DNA of 64,000 nt, taken from positions 186,001 through 250,000 of the forward strand of contig JACJZP010000002.1 of NCBI GenBank assembly GCA_020635535.1, in the 5' to 3' direction. The stretch comes from Flavobacteriales bacterium (lineage in GTDB: Bacteria > Bacteroidota > Bacteroidia > UBA10329). A program made the translations under genes and the position numbers. The notes under the pieces were generated by a model. It did no database searches, was not told where the DNA came from, and saw nothing but the letters and a program-made list of their open reading frames with translations. Positions 50,765 through 60,526 of the stretch are shown piece after piece. Position 1 is the stretch's first letter. Each line of letters starts with the position of its first letter.

Positions 50765-51988
50765 CTACTTTTCAACCTTTATGGAATGTCCCATTTTGTC
50801 TCGTTTGGTCTGAAGGTAAAAGCGATTATGCTCATTTGCATCGATCTCAATGGCCACATTTTCAACTATTTCAAGACCGTATCCAATAAGACCGGTTCGC
50901 TTTTTAGGGTTGTTGCTCATTAGTCGCATTTTGGTAACACCAAGATCACGAAGAATCTGTGCTCCAATTCCATAATCGCGCTGATCCATCTGGAAACCGA
51001 GGGCCAAATTGGCCTCAACGGTATCCATTCCCTTCTCTTGAAGTTCGTAGGCTTTCAACTTGTTCAGCAATCCAATGCCACGACCTTCCTGATTCATGTA
51101 AACGATAACACCTTTTCCTTCCTTCTCAACCATTTCCATAGCTGAATGAAGTTGGGGGCCGCAATCGCATCTGCAGCTACCGAAAATATCTCCAGTTACG
51201 CACGATGAATGAACACGTACGAGAATAGGTTCGTCATCATCCCAAGTTCCTTTTACCAGTGCAAGATGACTTTGACCATTGGTGGTCTGTTTGTAGGCTA
51301 CCAATTTGAAATCACCGTATTCAGTAGGCATGTTCACGCGGATCTCGCGCTCAATCAACGATTCATTTTTAACCCGATACTCAATCAGATCCTTGATGGA
51401 GATGAGTTTGAGATTGAACTTTTTTGCAATCTCTGCAAGTTGAGGAAGACGCGCCATGGTACCATCCTCGTTCATGATCTCTACGATAACACCAGCTGCT
51501 TCAAATCCGGCCAAACGAGCAAGGTCGATAGCAGCCTCGGTGTGTCCAGCTCTTCGTAGAACTCCACCTTTGCGCGCTTTAAGCGGAAAGATGTGACCTG
51601 GTTTGCCAAGTTCTTCCGGTTTTGTGTTCGGGTCGATAAGTGCTTTGATTGTCTTCGAACGGTCGCTTGCAGAAATTCCAGTTGTACAACCATGGCCAAT
51701 AAGGTCCACTGAAACCGTGAATGGTGTTTCGTAAGCGGCATTGTTATTCTGAACCATCAGGTCCAGACCAAGCTGATCACAACGGTCTTCTACCAACGGA
51801 GCGCAGATCAACCCTCGACCATGAGTGGCCATGAAGTTGATCATTTCAGGGGTCACGGATCGAGCAGCGGCTACAAAGTCTCCTTCATTTTCACGATCTG
51901 CATCATCTACTACAATGACAACTTTCCCATCTTTTATTTCCTGAATGGCATCTTCAATGCTATCCAGTTTTATTTCTACTTCGCTCAT
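50765..51988 (-). CDS. ribBA: bifunctional riboflavin enzyme RibBA
   Basis: A 407-residue protein for the two first steps of riboflavin synthesis. The N-terminal domain (1-205) is 3,4-dihydroxy-2-butanone-4-phosphate synthase (VVDDADRENEGDF, HGRGLICAPL, GHTEAAIDL). The C-terminal domain (about 206-407) is GTP cyclohydrolase II, with zinc cysteines in SCVTGDIFGSCRCDCG and YMNQEGRGIGL. The C-terminal arginine motif (NNPKKRTGL) is intact, so both activities are expected. A TACTTTTG -7 box lies upstream. Confidence 0.97.
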   Translation of the reverse strand: MSEVEIKLDSIEDAIQEIKDGKVVIVVDDADRENEGDFVAAARSVTPEMINFMATHGRGLICAPLVEDRCDQLGLDLMVQNNNAAYETPFTVSVDLIGHGCTTGISASDRSKTIKALIDPNTKPEELGKPGHIFPLKARKGGVLRRAGHTEAAIDLARLAGFEAAGVIVEIMNEDGTMARLPQLAEIAKKFNLKLISIKDLIEYRVKNESLIEREIRVNMPTEYGDFKLVAYKQTTNGQSHLALVKGTWDDDEPILVRVHSSCVTGDIFGSCRCDCGPQLHSAMEMVEKEGKGVIVYMNQEGRGIGLLNKLKAYELQEKGMDTVEANLALGFQMDQRDYGIGAQILRDLGVTKMRLMSNNPKKRTGLIGYGLEIVENVAIEIDANEHNRFYLQTKRDKMGHSIKVEK

Positions 51989-52006
51989 CTATCTGAATTG
52001 GGGCTG

Positions 52007-52014
52007 CAAAAGTA
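52007..52014 (-). promoter_or_regulatory. -7 box of ribBA
   Basis: TACTTTTG on the minus strand, 18 bases before the ATG at 51988. No riboflavin (FMN) riboswitch fold is evident in the short leader. Confidence 0.5.
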
Positions 52015-52064
52015 CGCAATCGAAACGCCTTGAAGCGTTAACTGTTCATGGAGACCGGAGCAAG

Positions 52065-52742
52065 TTACTCCTGTTTTTTTCCTCCGAAATAGTACATCAG
52101 ACCTATCTGCAAGGAGGTAATATCAAGGTCGAGTTGAAATGATGAACGTTCATTTCTTGAAACCTCGCTTCCAAAGCCTTCTTCATGTGCTGTCTGCCGA
52201 TTGTTTTCGTAACTGTATCCGATACGGCCAAAACTCGCTTCAAGGCCAAAGCTGGGATTGATGAAATATACTACGCTAGGAGTTAAAAAGGCCCCAACCG
52301 AATTTTGTTCTCCTTTGCTTGTAAAGAGCCGATCGGTACTTTTTCGTTCGATATCAGAAAGACCATACGAATATCCGATGCTGCCGGTGGCAACAAAAGC
52401 GAACTTTGAACCGAAGAACTTGTAATAACGGGCGTAAACTGAAGCTCCTATGACATTTGCTGTTTCGTGTAGGGAATCATCATCGTAGTTATTACTGTTC
52501 ATTTGCTGATACCAGCGGTATGAAATAGTTCCGCCAATGGCAAAACTTTTAGATACGAAACCACCTACGTTCGGAGTTATTGAGAAGCCGAAACGCTCAG
52601 ATTTGTAAAATCCATCAGAGTTAATGTTCCCTGAAACATTGAGGTTTCCACCAAGAAAAATCGAGCCTTTGTAATCTTGGGCGAATGAGTTTCCTGATAG
52701 CACGAAGAAGAGTAAACAGATTGCAGAAAGAGTTTTTTTCAT
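52065..52742 (-). CDS. outer-membrane beta-barrel protein
   Basis: A 225-residue protein with signal peptide (SFAQ). The mature part alternates strands and turns and ends LQIGLMYYFGGKKQE, typical of small Bacteroidota OmpA-like or porin-like barrels. It has repeated Gly/Tyr motifs (GGTISYRWY, GSIGYSYG). Substrate and partner are unknown. Confidence 0.78.
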   Translation of the reverse strand: MKKTLSAICLLFFVLSGNSFAQDYKGSIFLGGNLNVSGNINSDGFYKSERFGFSITPNVGGFVSKSFAIGGTISYRWYQQMNSNNYDDDSLHETANVIGASVYARYYKFFGSKFAFVATGSIGYSYGLSDIERKSTDRLFTSKGEQNSVGAFLTPSVVYFINPSFGLEASFGRIGYSYENNRQTAHEEGFGSEVSRNERSSFQLDLDITSLQIGLMYYFGGKKQE

Positions 52743-52798
52743 GTTGTTGTTTTCTATGAAACTCTAGCAGTAGCTGTTTATTGTTGAAATTGTCAGTT

Positions 52799-54070
52799 TC
52801 AGTGATTCACGTACAACTGATCTTTATTGATGACCGCCACAGGCAGGCCAGTAAGTTCACGGTCGAGTAGAGGTGAGTTGTATGATCTGCTCTTCACATC
52901 TTCTTTGGTGTAAGTCCAAACAATGGTTGGTGCGAAAACGGTCAGTTCTGCTTCTTCGCCTTCTTCAATTTTTGGCTGATTCAGGTTCAGGATCTTCCTT
53001 GGATTTGAAGTGAATTTTTGAATGATCTGCTCTAAACTTAGTTTGTCAGAAAGTGATTCAATGGCAGCAGAGAAAGCTGTTTCCAGCGCTGTGATTCCAG
53101 GTTCCGCAATGCCGAATTCTGAGAATTTAGCTTCAATCTCTTGCGGTTCATGGTCAGAGATGATGGCATCGATGGTTCCGTCTGCCAAACCTTCTTTCAA
53201 TGCATTGATGTGTTCTTGATTTCTGAACGGGGGAGAAACCTTGAAGTTCGGGTCGAATTCTGAAATGGATTCATCAGTAAGCAATAGATGATGTGCAGGA
53301 ACACTTGACGTTACCTTCAGACCTTTCGCCTTAGCCTGACGGATCAACTCAACGGAGCCTTTGGTTGTGATGTGAGAGAAATGAACCGCCACATCCGAAT
53401 ATTCTGCCAGGTAGATGTCTCTTGCCACTTTGATTTCTTCCGCCAGAGCTGGAATTCCCTTCAAACCAAGTGTTGTGTTCATTTCGCCTTCGTGCATCTG
53501 ACCACCCGCAGCCATCTGTTCATCCTCACAGAAACTGTACATGGCCATATTCAGATTCTTACCGTACAGGTACGCCAGGTTCTGAAGCTTGGTGTTTTCA
53601 ATGGTGTGTTTTCCGTTGCTTACCGCCACTGCACCTGAATCTTGCATATCGAACATTTCGGCCATTTCAACTCCAGCCAATCCTTTGGTGATCGCGCCAA
53701 GTGGCAATGCATCAACCACATGACCTTCGGCCTTCTTCAATATGTATCGGATTGCCGATTTATCATCAATCGCTGGTTCTGCTTCGGGCGAAATGGCAAC
53801 CTTGGTGAAACCGCCTTGCGCGGCTGCATTCAAACCCGATTCGATGTCCTCCTTGTATTCGCGTCCAGGATCGCCAAAAGTGGCGTACATATCAACCCAA
53901 CCGGTTGAAACATGCAGGTCGTCTCCTTCAATCACCTCGTCAACTCCCGTAGCATCAAGGTTATTACCGATGCTCTCAATCTTTCCATCCTTGATAAGTA
54001 TATCGAGAACTTTCCCATTATGCTTTGAGTTCGGATCGATGATCTTGGTTGCGCGAAGTAGAATTTGCAT
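52799..54070 (-). CDS. pyrC: dihydroorotase-like protein, metal site degenerate
   Basis: A 423-residue amidohydrolase of the dihydroorotase type. The fold motifs are there (GFTKVAISPE, VHFSHITTKGS, SDHEPQE, TSNPRKILNL). The HxH metal motif of active enzymes (DxHxH) is replaced by DMYATFGDPG, so two metal-binding His are gone. It may be inactive and act as a structural partner of aspartate transcarbamoylase, as known for other PyrC-like homologues. The gene starts two bases after the BatA-like gene and is probably co-transcribed. Confidence 0.85.
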   Translation of the reverse strand: MQILLRATKIIDPNSKHNGKVLDILIKDGKIESIGNNLDATGVDEVIEGDDLHVSTGWVDMYATFGDPGREYKEDIESGLNAAAQGGFTKVAISPEAEPAIDDKSAIRYILKKAEGHVVDALPLGAITKGLAGVEMAEMFDMQDSGAVAVSNGKHTIENTKLQNLAYLYGKNLNMAMYSFCEDEQMAAGGQMHEGEMNTTLGLKGIPALAEEIKVARDIYLAEYSDVAVHFSHITTKGSVELIRQAKAKGLKVTSSVPAHHLLLTDESISEFDPNFKVSPPFRNQEHINALKEGLADGTIDAIISDHEPQEIEAKFSEFGIAEPGITALETAFSAAIESLSDKLSLEQIIQKFTSNPRKILNLNQPKIEEGEEAELTVFAPTIVWTYTKEDVKSRSYNSPLLDRELTGLPVAVINKDQLYVNH

Positions 54071-54072
54071 GG

Positions 54073-56103
54073 TCAGAATATTCGTATCAATAGGGTTTCA
54101 ATCAGTAGACAGGCTAACGCCAGAATTAGGAATAAGCGCCAAAGCTGTTTGCCATCATGTAGTTCTTGAACTTGACTTGCAAGCGATTCGGTACTTCCTT
54201 CCACAATCTCGAAGTTGCTGATGCCAACTGCGCTGGCGGCCTGTTTTAGTTCTTCGGGTGTGAGGAATTGCATGTCGCTTTCCAGTCTGTTGTAGTTGAA
54301 GCTCACTGACTGAAGCGTGTCGTTAGTTTCTGTTTTCAGGATGAAATGTCCGTCTTTTTGAACCTGATCATGTACGTAAATGCCATTCCCCTCAGCTCTT
54401 GCAACCCGCTCAGGAACAAACGTTTCCTCTTCGTCTATGCGTTGCATTTCAAGAATTTCCGATTCGCTGAGGCTGGCATTTACAGGAATCATCTCGTCTG
54501 AACCGATGGTCTCTGAACTCGTTCCACTGTTAGAACTGTTCAGCGCGATATTGTAAAGCGTGGGCACAAACAATGCGTGGCGATGGAAATTGGTCCAAGC
54601 ATCGTGTAGCGAGGTGGTGATCACAAAACATTTCCCTTTTCCAATGCTGTAAGAGGTAAGGAGCGGTTGACCATTGGCAAGTGTCAATAGACGCTCTGCA
54701 GATGATGTGCTACGCGTTTCGGTAGGGTAGAATTTATTCACAACAGGTAGGTCAATGCGGTCTTCCCATTGCGTAAAAACATTCTTGAACAGTTCACTCT
54801 GTAGGTTCACGCCTTCCACTTTCAGCTTGGTACTATCTGAACCTGAAAGTTTTTCAGCACCTACCGCAAGCAGCAGTTCGTTAGTTGCAGTCAGATCAAG
54901 TTTCTCGGAAGGGATGAACAACAGGTCTCCACCATCTTTCACAAACTTCATTACCTCTTGAACCATGCCTGATGAGAAGCTTGAAACCTCATTCAAAATC
55001 AAGAGGTCGGCATTTTTCAGAGCAGAGTAGTCCAGCCCTTTGCTTGGAACCTGAGTAAGAACAAAATTTGGTTCCGAATCAAACAATTTGGCAACACTTG
55101 TAGATGGATTCTCGCCATTAACGCTCAGAATGCTGATGCTGCTTGCCAAGTTGTAAGACAAGTAGTATTGGTCGTCATAGGTTATTGGGTAATCCTGAAT
55201 AGAAACCTCAGCCAGTTGCAGACCACTTTCAGAATTGGTGAAACTGAGCGTCAGGTCTTCGTAACTCTGTGATGGTAGATTGACTGTTCCCACAGAGCGT
55301 TGCACACCATTCAAGGTCAATTTCACAGACAGGTTTTCCACCATTCCGTTTCCGGTATTGCGAACTCTAACATTCAGTTCATCAGGCTGTAGTGGCAACC
55401 TTGAAGGCGATGAAAACCAGCAGCTATCGATATAGACATTAGATTCTATTTCTGATTGAACTGGAATTGCATAAATGCTTATCAATGAATCTGATACGGA
55501 TTCTTTCGGCTGTGATGTGTTTTGCTGTAGGTCGGATATATAGTACAGTCCAATGGCTTGGCCAGCATCGAACATTCCAGATGTTCTGGAAACAATCTCA
55601 TCGAACGTTCTGACAACTGGTGATGATTGAATCGAAGCCACTTCGTTCTTGAATTCCTCAAACGAAAGATTGCGGAAATGGCGTGGGTCAAAATCGTTGG
55701 TCAACAATCGTATTTGGCCACCATTCGCGTAAGCAGAACCAACCTCAATGGCTTTGGCTTTAGCCTCTTCCAGTAGATTTCCCGTTTCTCCTTCAGCACT
55801 CATGCTGAATGAGTTATCGATGTAAACCACCACCGAATTGTTAGCTGAAATGGGCTTGCTTCCAGTTGGGATCACCGGTCTCGCAAATGCGAATACCAAA
55901 AAGGTTATGGCCAGAATTCGCGATAGCAGAATGAGCAAGTTCTTGAGTTTGTTCCTGCTTTTTGTCTCTATTTCAACATCCTTCAGAAAGCGGATGTCGG
56001 AGAAGTAGACCTTCTTGAACCTGCGAAAATTGAATAAATGAATGATAACTGGAACCGAAATCGCTGCGAGCGCAAAAAGGAATTCGGGGTAGGCGAAATT
56101 CAT
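54073..56103 (-). CDS. BatA/VWA-type membrane protein
   Basis: A 676-residue protein. The N-terminus is the double-membrane-span BatA domain (FAYPEFLFALAAISVPVIIHLFNFRRF). A von Willebrand A-like domain (VVYIDNSFSMS), further beta-rich domains and a C-terminal span (LFLILALACLLIETLLI) follow. Members of this Bacteroidota family often accompany MoxR or dihydroorotase genes; its role may be membrane stress or protein assembly. It precedes the dihydroorotase-like gene by two bases. Confidence 0.85.
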   Translation of the reverse strand: MNFAYPEFLFALAAISVPVIIHLFNFRRFKKVYFSDIRFLKDVEIETKSRNKLKNLLILLSRILAITFLVFAFARPVIPTGSKPISANNSVVVYIDNSFSMSAEGETGNLLEEAKAKAIEVGSAYANGGQIRLLTNDFDPRHFRNLSFEEFKNEVASIQSSPVVRTFDEIVSRTSGMFDAGQAIGLYYISDLQQNTSQPKESVSDSLISIYAIPVQSEIESNVYIDSCWFSSPSRLPLQPDELNVRVRNTGNGMVENLSVKLTLNGVQRSVGTVNLPSQSYEDLTLSFTNSESGLQLAEVSIQDYPITYDDQYYLSYNLASSISILSVNGENPSTSVAKLFDSEPNFVLTQVPSKGLDYSALKNADLLILNEVSSFSSGMVQEVMKFVKDGGDLLFIPSEKLDLTATNELLLAVGAEKLSGSDSTKLKVEGVNLQSELFKNVFTQWEDRIDLPVVNKFYPTETRSTSSAERLLTLANGQPLLTSYSIGKGKCFVITTSLHDAWTNFHRHALFVPTLYNIALNSSNSGTSSETIGSDEMIPVNASLSESEILEMQRIDEEETFVPERVARAEGNGIYVHDQVQKDGHFILKTETNDTLQSVSFNYNRLESDMQFLTPEELKQAASAVGISNFEIVEGSTESLASQVQELHDGKQLWRLFLILALACLLIETLLIRIF

Positions 56104-56220
56104 TAAAGTGCAAAGGTAGGAAAAGGGTAAAATGAAAAAGGTGAAAAAGAGAAAACGTTGACAGAATCGACTTATTCTACTACAAAGACATTATTCATTT
56201 TCCCATTTTTTCGGTTTTCC

Positions 56221-58290
56221 TCAACTTGGATACTCAACCCGAACGTGGTAAATGTTCAAGAGCTTTTTCTTAAAGATGCTACGTACCTCGGTAATGTCGC
56301 GAAGTGTAATGTTGGCGCTATCGAACTGACCCTCATTGAATTGGCGGTCTATGATGTTGTCTACCAATTTTCCAACCGACTCTGTGGTGTATTCGCTCAA
56401 ACTTCGTGAAGCTGCTTCAACACTATCGGCCATCATCAACACAGCCATTTCTTTGGTGAACGGTTTTGGGCCAGGATAACTGAAATGTTCCTGATCTAAT
56501 TCTCCTTCTGGGAAATTCTGAAGATATGAACGGTAGAAATACTGAACGGTAGAAGTTCCGTGGTGTGTTCGAATGAAATCAATAAGCTGCTCGGGAAGGT
56601 TATTCTCCTTGGCCAGTTCAATTCCTTTGATCACGTGGTTGATGATGATTTTGGCGCTCTCATCAAATGAAAGGTCATCGTGCGGGTTGACGCCAGTAAC
56701 CTGATTCTCAATGAAGTACATCGGAGCATAGAGTTTTCCAATATCGTGATACAAGGCACCGGTTCTTACAAGTAGGGCATTACCACCGATCTCGTAAATG
56801 GCAGTCTCCGCCAAGCTTGCAACCTGTAATGAATGCTGGAACGTGCCAGGTGCTTCAGTTGCCATCTGACGCAGCAACTTGTGATTGGTGTTGTTCAGTT
56901 CAAGCAAGGTAACTTCAGAAATGAAACCGAAAACCTTCTCGAACAGGTAAATGAGCGGATATGCGAGAAGTGTGAGTCCAACGCTGCCCGCAAACCAGAT
57001 GAACATGCTCAGGTCTATGTTCTTGATATCGCCTTCTTGCATTACGGCAATGCTGAAATAACTGGCACTATAGGTCACGAAAACAACCAGCATGGAAACG
57101 AATAGCTGAGAACGGTTCTGCAGACTGAGCAGCGAGAAGATGGCAATGATGCCAGCAATCAGTTCTAAGAACATGAACTCGAAACCATTCGGAGCTTCAA
57201 ACCCTACAATGATGAGGGTTACAATGTGCGCGAAAAGTGCAATCCGGCTATCGAAGAAACTTCGAACAATTACTGGAATGAGACAGAACGGAACCAGGTA
57301 GAGATTGATGTTGGGTATGCGTTGCGCCAAGCTTGCAATGGCCACCATTCCGGCAATGAGCATCAGGAGGAAAGTAACTTGCCAGTTGTTCTGCATCAGA
57401 TCGCTTCTGTACTGGCTCAAGAACAACCAGAACATCAATAGCACAATGGTCACCATGATAAGCTGTCCGAGAAGAATGAGATAATAGCTTTCTGAAGAAC
57501 CGAGCCGAGATTGATATTCCTTGCGGAGCGATTCAAGCACGAGCAGGTTCTCGCCATCCACCATATCACCACGACTTATCACCATCAGTCCTTTCGGAAT
57601 CATGCCACGGGTTTCGGAAATAGCATTGAGCTCATCCGCAAGGATCTGTTCCGTGGTCTGCTCATCATAAACCACATTCTGAACCAGCGATTCAGATAGC
57701 ACACTCAACAGCAATTCCTTGTCGATGCCTTTGAAATCGTCCAGGATTTTACTCATTCGATCGTAAGCCGTCTGAACAGTGTAAAACCGATTCAGTTGAA
57801 CTTGAGTAGCCGTATTGCCATCAAGAAGGTAAATGAGTTGTTTATTACTCGGTTTCTCTATCTCACTTGAGTTTCTCAGAATACCTTTTTCGTACACCTT
57901 CTTCAGTGCAGATTGACCTGCAAAGAGGTTCTTCTCAAGTTTTTTCAGAGAACGGGATTGGGAGGAATCTGGTTTGAACGCCTCAATGAATCTTGTTCGG
58001 AAATCTGTTTTGGCCTTATCTGCACCTTCCTCATCCAATCGCAGGTAGGTCTTTGAGTTCGATCTTACCTGCTGGATTTCCGCATCCAATTCTGCCTTGG
58101 GCTTTTCAATGGCAAAATCGAACGGTGCAACCAGATCCTCATGCCCCCACGGACGGCCTTTCTGATACTCGTATTTGAACTTGCCTTCCTTTGGTAGCAA
58201 CAATACCACAATAAGACCTGTTACAATGAACAGTAGCACACGTTGAATGCGCTCGTGGTTATTGCGTATATCCGAGAAGAAATTCTCCAT
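56221..58290 (-). CDS. pgpH: 7TM-HD phosphohydrolase, PgpH type
   Basis: A 689-residue protein. It has an N-terminal span, a large extracytoplasmic domain (about 60-270), then seven membrane spans (about 275-470) and a C-terminal HD domain with GALYHDIGKLYAP. PgpH-type enzymes degrade c-di-AMP. The HD residues are present. The gene is divergent from the thiolase gene. Confidence 0.9.
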   Translation of the reverse strand: MENFFSDIRNNHERIQRVLLFIVTGLIVVLLLPKEGKFKYEYQKGRPWGHEDLVAPFDFAIEKPKAELDAEIQQVRSNSKTYLRLDEEGADKAKTDFRTRFIEAFKPDSSQSRSLKKLEKNLFAGQSALKKVYEKGILRNSSEIEKPSNKQLIYLLDGNTATQVQLNRFYTVQTAYDRMSKILDDFKGIDKELLLSVLSESLVQNVVYDEQTTEQILADELNAISETRGMIPKGLMVISRGDMVDGENLLVLESLRKEYQSRLGSSESYYLILLGQLIMVTIVLLMFWLFLSQYRSDLMQNNWQVTFLLMLIAGMVAIASLAQRIPNINLYLVPFCLIPVIVRSFFDSRIALFAHIVTLIIVGFEAPNGFEFMFLELIAGIIAIFSLLSLQNRSQLFVSMLVVFVTYSASYFSIAVMQEGDIKNIDLSMFIWFAGSVGLTLLAYPLIYLFEKVFGFISEVTLLELNNTNHKLLRQMATEAPGTFQHSLQVASLAETAIYEIGGNALLVRTGALYHDIGKLYAPMYFIENQVTGVNPHDDLSFDESAKIIINHVIKGIELAKENNLPEQLIDFIRTHHGTSTVQYFYRSYLQNFPEGELDQEHFSYPGPKPFTKEMAVLMMADSVEAASRSLSEYTTESVGKLVDNIIDRQFNEGQFDSANITLRDITEVRSIFKKKLLNIYHVRVEYPS

Positions 58291-58369
58291 TTCTGAGCCA
58301 CTAAGCTAAACCATTTATATGGTATCAATTAGGTAAAACACAGGTCATTCCGACTGGATGAGAAATCAC

Positions 58370-58377
58370 TACTTTCG
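58370..58377 (+). promoter_or_regulatory. -7 box of thiolase gene
   Basis: TACTTTCG fits the TAnnTTCG form, 24 bases before the ATG at 58402. Confidence 0.5.
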
Positions 58378-58401
58378 CACGAAATCACAAGGATAAGCAA
58401 G

Positions 58402-59580
58402 ATGAAAGAAGTTTATATTGTAGCAGCGGCACGAACGCCAATGGGAAGTTTCAATGGTAAATTGGCTTCGGTTCCAGCTCCAAAATTGGGTGCCATTGCC
58501 ATTAAGGGTGCATTGCAACAAGCAGGAGTTGATGACAAGGAGGTTCAGGAAGTGTTCATGGGAAATGTGCTTTCGGCAGGATTGGGGCAGGCACCTGCCC
58601 GTCAGGCCGCCATCTTTGCTGGATTGCCAGACACGGTTCCTTGTACTACTGTAAACAAGGTTTGTGCTTCGGGAATGAAAGCCATCATGTTGGGCGCTCA
58701 GAGCATCATGCTTGGCGATAATGATGTGGTGGTTGCTGGTGGAATGGAGAACATGAGTTCCGTGCCTCATTACCTGCCAGGTTCAAGAATTGGAACCAAA
58801 TATGGCAGCATCACCATGCTTGATGGTTTGGCCTTTGATGGTCTTACAGATGTGTATCACAACTATCCTATGGGAAATGCAGCGGAGCTTTGCGCTACTG
58901 AGTGCAACATAAGCCGAGAGGATCAAGATGCATATGCCATTGAAAGCTACAAGCGTTCGGCAGCGGCCTGGGAAGCGGGAGCCTTCAAAAACGAGATAGT
59001 GCCTGTGGAAGTGCCACAGCGTAGAGGAGATGCCTTGGTGGTTGATACCGATGAGGAATTCACTAACGTGATGATGGATAAGATTCCATCACTTCGCCCA
59101 GCATTTACCAAGGATGGAACCGTTACCGCAGCCAACGCATCGACCATGAACGATGGTGCAGCAGCAGTGGTATTGATGAGCAAAGAGAAGGCTGAAGCCC
59201 TTGGCGTGAAGCCATTGGCAAAGATTGTTTCGTTTGCGGATGCAGCCCAAGCGCCAGAGTGGTTTACAACTGCACCTGCCAAGGCAATGCCGAAAGCCTT
59301 TGGCAAGGCCGGATGGTCGGCATCAGATATTGACCTTTTCGAGATAAACGAAGCATTCTCAGTAGTGGCTTTGGCCAACAATCAGAAATTGGGCTTGGAT
59401 GCCAGCAAGGTGAACGTGAATGGTGGAGCCGTGTCACTGGGTCACCCTCTTGGATGTTCTGGTGCGCGCATCATTGTAACGTTGGTGCACGCGCTCAAGA
59501 ACCGTGGATTGAAGAAAGGTGCATCAGGCATTTGCAACGGTGGTGGCGGTGCCAGCGCCCTATGTTTGGAAGTTTTGTAA
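58402..59580 (+). CDS. atoB: acetyl-CoA C-acetyltransferase (thiolase)
   Basis: A 392-residue thiolase that joins two acetyl-CoA to acetoacetyl-CoA or runs in reverse. Nucleophile Cys88 (NKVCASGM), the GHPLGCSGAR His motif and the CNGGGGASA Cys motif are all present. Length matches biosynthetic thiolases. No other fatty-acid or butanoate genes are adjacent. Confidence 0.94.
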   Translation: MKEVYIVAAARTPMGSFNGKLASVPAPKLGAIAIKGALQQAGVDDKEVQEVFMGNVLSAGLGQAPARQAAIFAGLPDTVPCTTVNKVCASGMKAIMLGAQSIMLGDNDVVVAGGMENMSSVPHYLPGSRIGTKYGSITMLDGLAFDGLTDVYHNYPMGNAAELCATECNISREDQDAYAIESYKRSAAAWEAGAFKNEIVPVEVPQRRGDALVVDTDEEFTNVMMDKIPSLRPAFTKDGTVTAANASTMNDGAAAVVLMSKEKAEALGVKPLAKIVSFADAAQAPEWFTTAPAKAMPKAFGKAGWSASDIDLFEINEAFSVVALANNQKLGLDASKVNVNGGAVSLGHPLGCSGARIIVTLVHALKNRGLKKGASGICNGGGGASALCLEVL

Positions 59581-59589
59581 AAGAGAAAG

Positions 59590-59680
59590 ATTTGCGATTA
59601 ACGATTTGCAATTAACGATTTGGGAAGAGGACAATGGCTCACTTAATCGCCAATCGTAATTCGTTAATCGTTGTTCGTCA
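59590..59680. repeat. short inverted and direct repeats
   Basis: ATTAACGATTTG occurs twice, and CGATTAACGA (59595-59604) has an inverted copy at 59661-59670. They could form a long hairpin between the thiolase and NlpC/P60 genes, perhaps ending transcription. This is typical of dispersed Bacteroidota repeats. Confidence 0.5.
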
Positions 59681-59692
59681 ATCCCTTTTTTA

Positions 59693-60481
59693 ATGGGAAC
59701 ATACGGTATCTGTAATCTCAGTGTCATCCCGTGCAGGGAGGAGCCTTCTGACAAGAGTCAGATGGTTACCCAGCTGCTTTTTGGAGAGAGCTTTGAGGTT
59801 ATCGGTAAGCGCAATCAGTGGCGCAAGATCCGTAACGGATTGGACGGCTACGAAAGCTGGATAGATGAGAAGCAGTTCGCAGAGATTGATCAGAATGCCT
59901 TTGAAGCACTGAACAAGAAACTGCCAGTGTGTGCGTCTGACCTCGTTCAATTGGTAAGGCATACGAATACGCAGCACATGATTCCAGTTTTGGCTGGAAG
60001 TTCATTGCCCAATTACCATCAGGGACATATTGCCTTTGGTGAGGAGTCGTATGAGTTCGATGGCGAGATAAACCATCCCGATGATGAAGACCCACGCAAG
60101 CAGTTGGTAGAGTTTGCCATGGTGTATCGCAACGCGCCTTATCTGTGGGGCGGTCGTAGTCCGTTCGGTATCGATTGCTCTGGTCTGATGCAGGTGTTGT
60201 ACAAGATGATCGGTATTCCGCTGAAGCGCGATGCCTACCAACAGGCAGAGCAGGGCTACACGCTCAGTTTTGTGGAAGAGGCCGAATTGGGCGACCTTGC
60301 GTTCTTCGATAATGACGAAGGCCGCATTATCCATGTAGGTATGATGGTTGGAGCAAATGCCATTATTCATGCATCAGGAAAGGTTCGTATCGATAAACTC
60401 GACCATCAGGGCATCTTCAATGTCGATACAGGCAAGTACACCCACAAGCTACGGTTGATCCGCAGGGTGTTAGGACAATAA
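59693..60481 (+). CDS. NlpC/P60 peptidase with SH3-like domain
   Basis: A 262-residue protein with bacterial SH3-like repeats (about 10-125) and a C-terminal C40 peptidase domain: catalytic Cys in FGIDCSGLM and His in IIHVGMMV. It probably cuts peptidoglycan stem peptides. There is no clear signal peptide, as in some recycling enzymes. Confidence 0.88.
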   Translation: MGTYGICNLSVIPCREEPSDKSQMVTQLLFGESFEVIGKRNQWRKIRNGLDGYESWIDEKQFAEIDQNAFEALNKKLPVCASDLVQLVRHTNTQHMIPVLAGSSLPNYHQGHIAFGEESYEFDGEINHPDDEDPRKQLVEFAMVYRNAPYLWGGRSPFGIDCSGLMQVLYKMIGIPLKRDAYQQAEQGYTLSFVEEAELGDLAFFDNDEGRIIHVGMMVGANAIIHASGKVRIDKLDHQGIFNVDTGKYTHKLRLIRRVLGQ

Positions 60482-60526
60482 TCTCACCGTTTTTACATTA
60501 CATTGCGAAATCTTAAAACCTACGCC

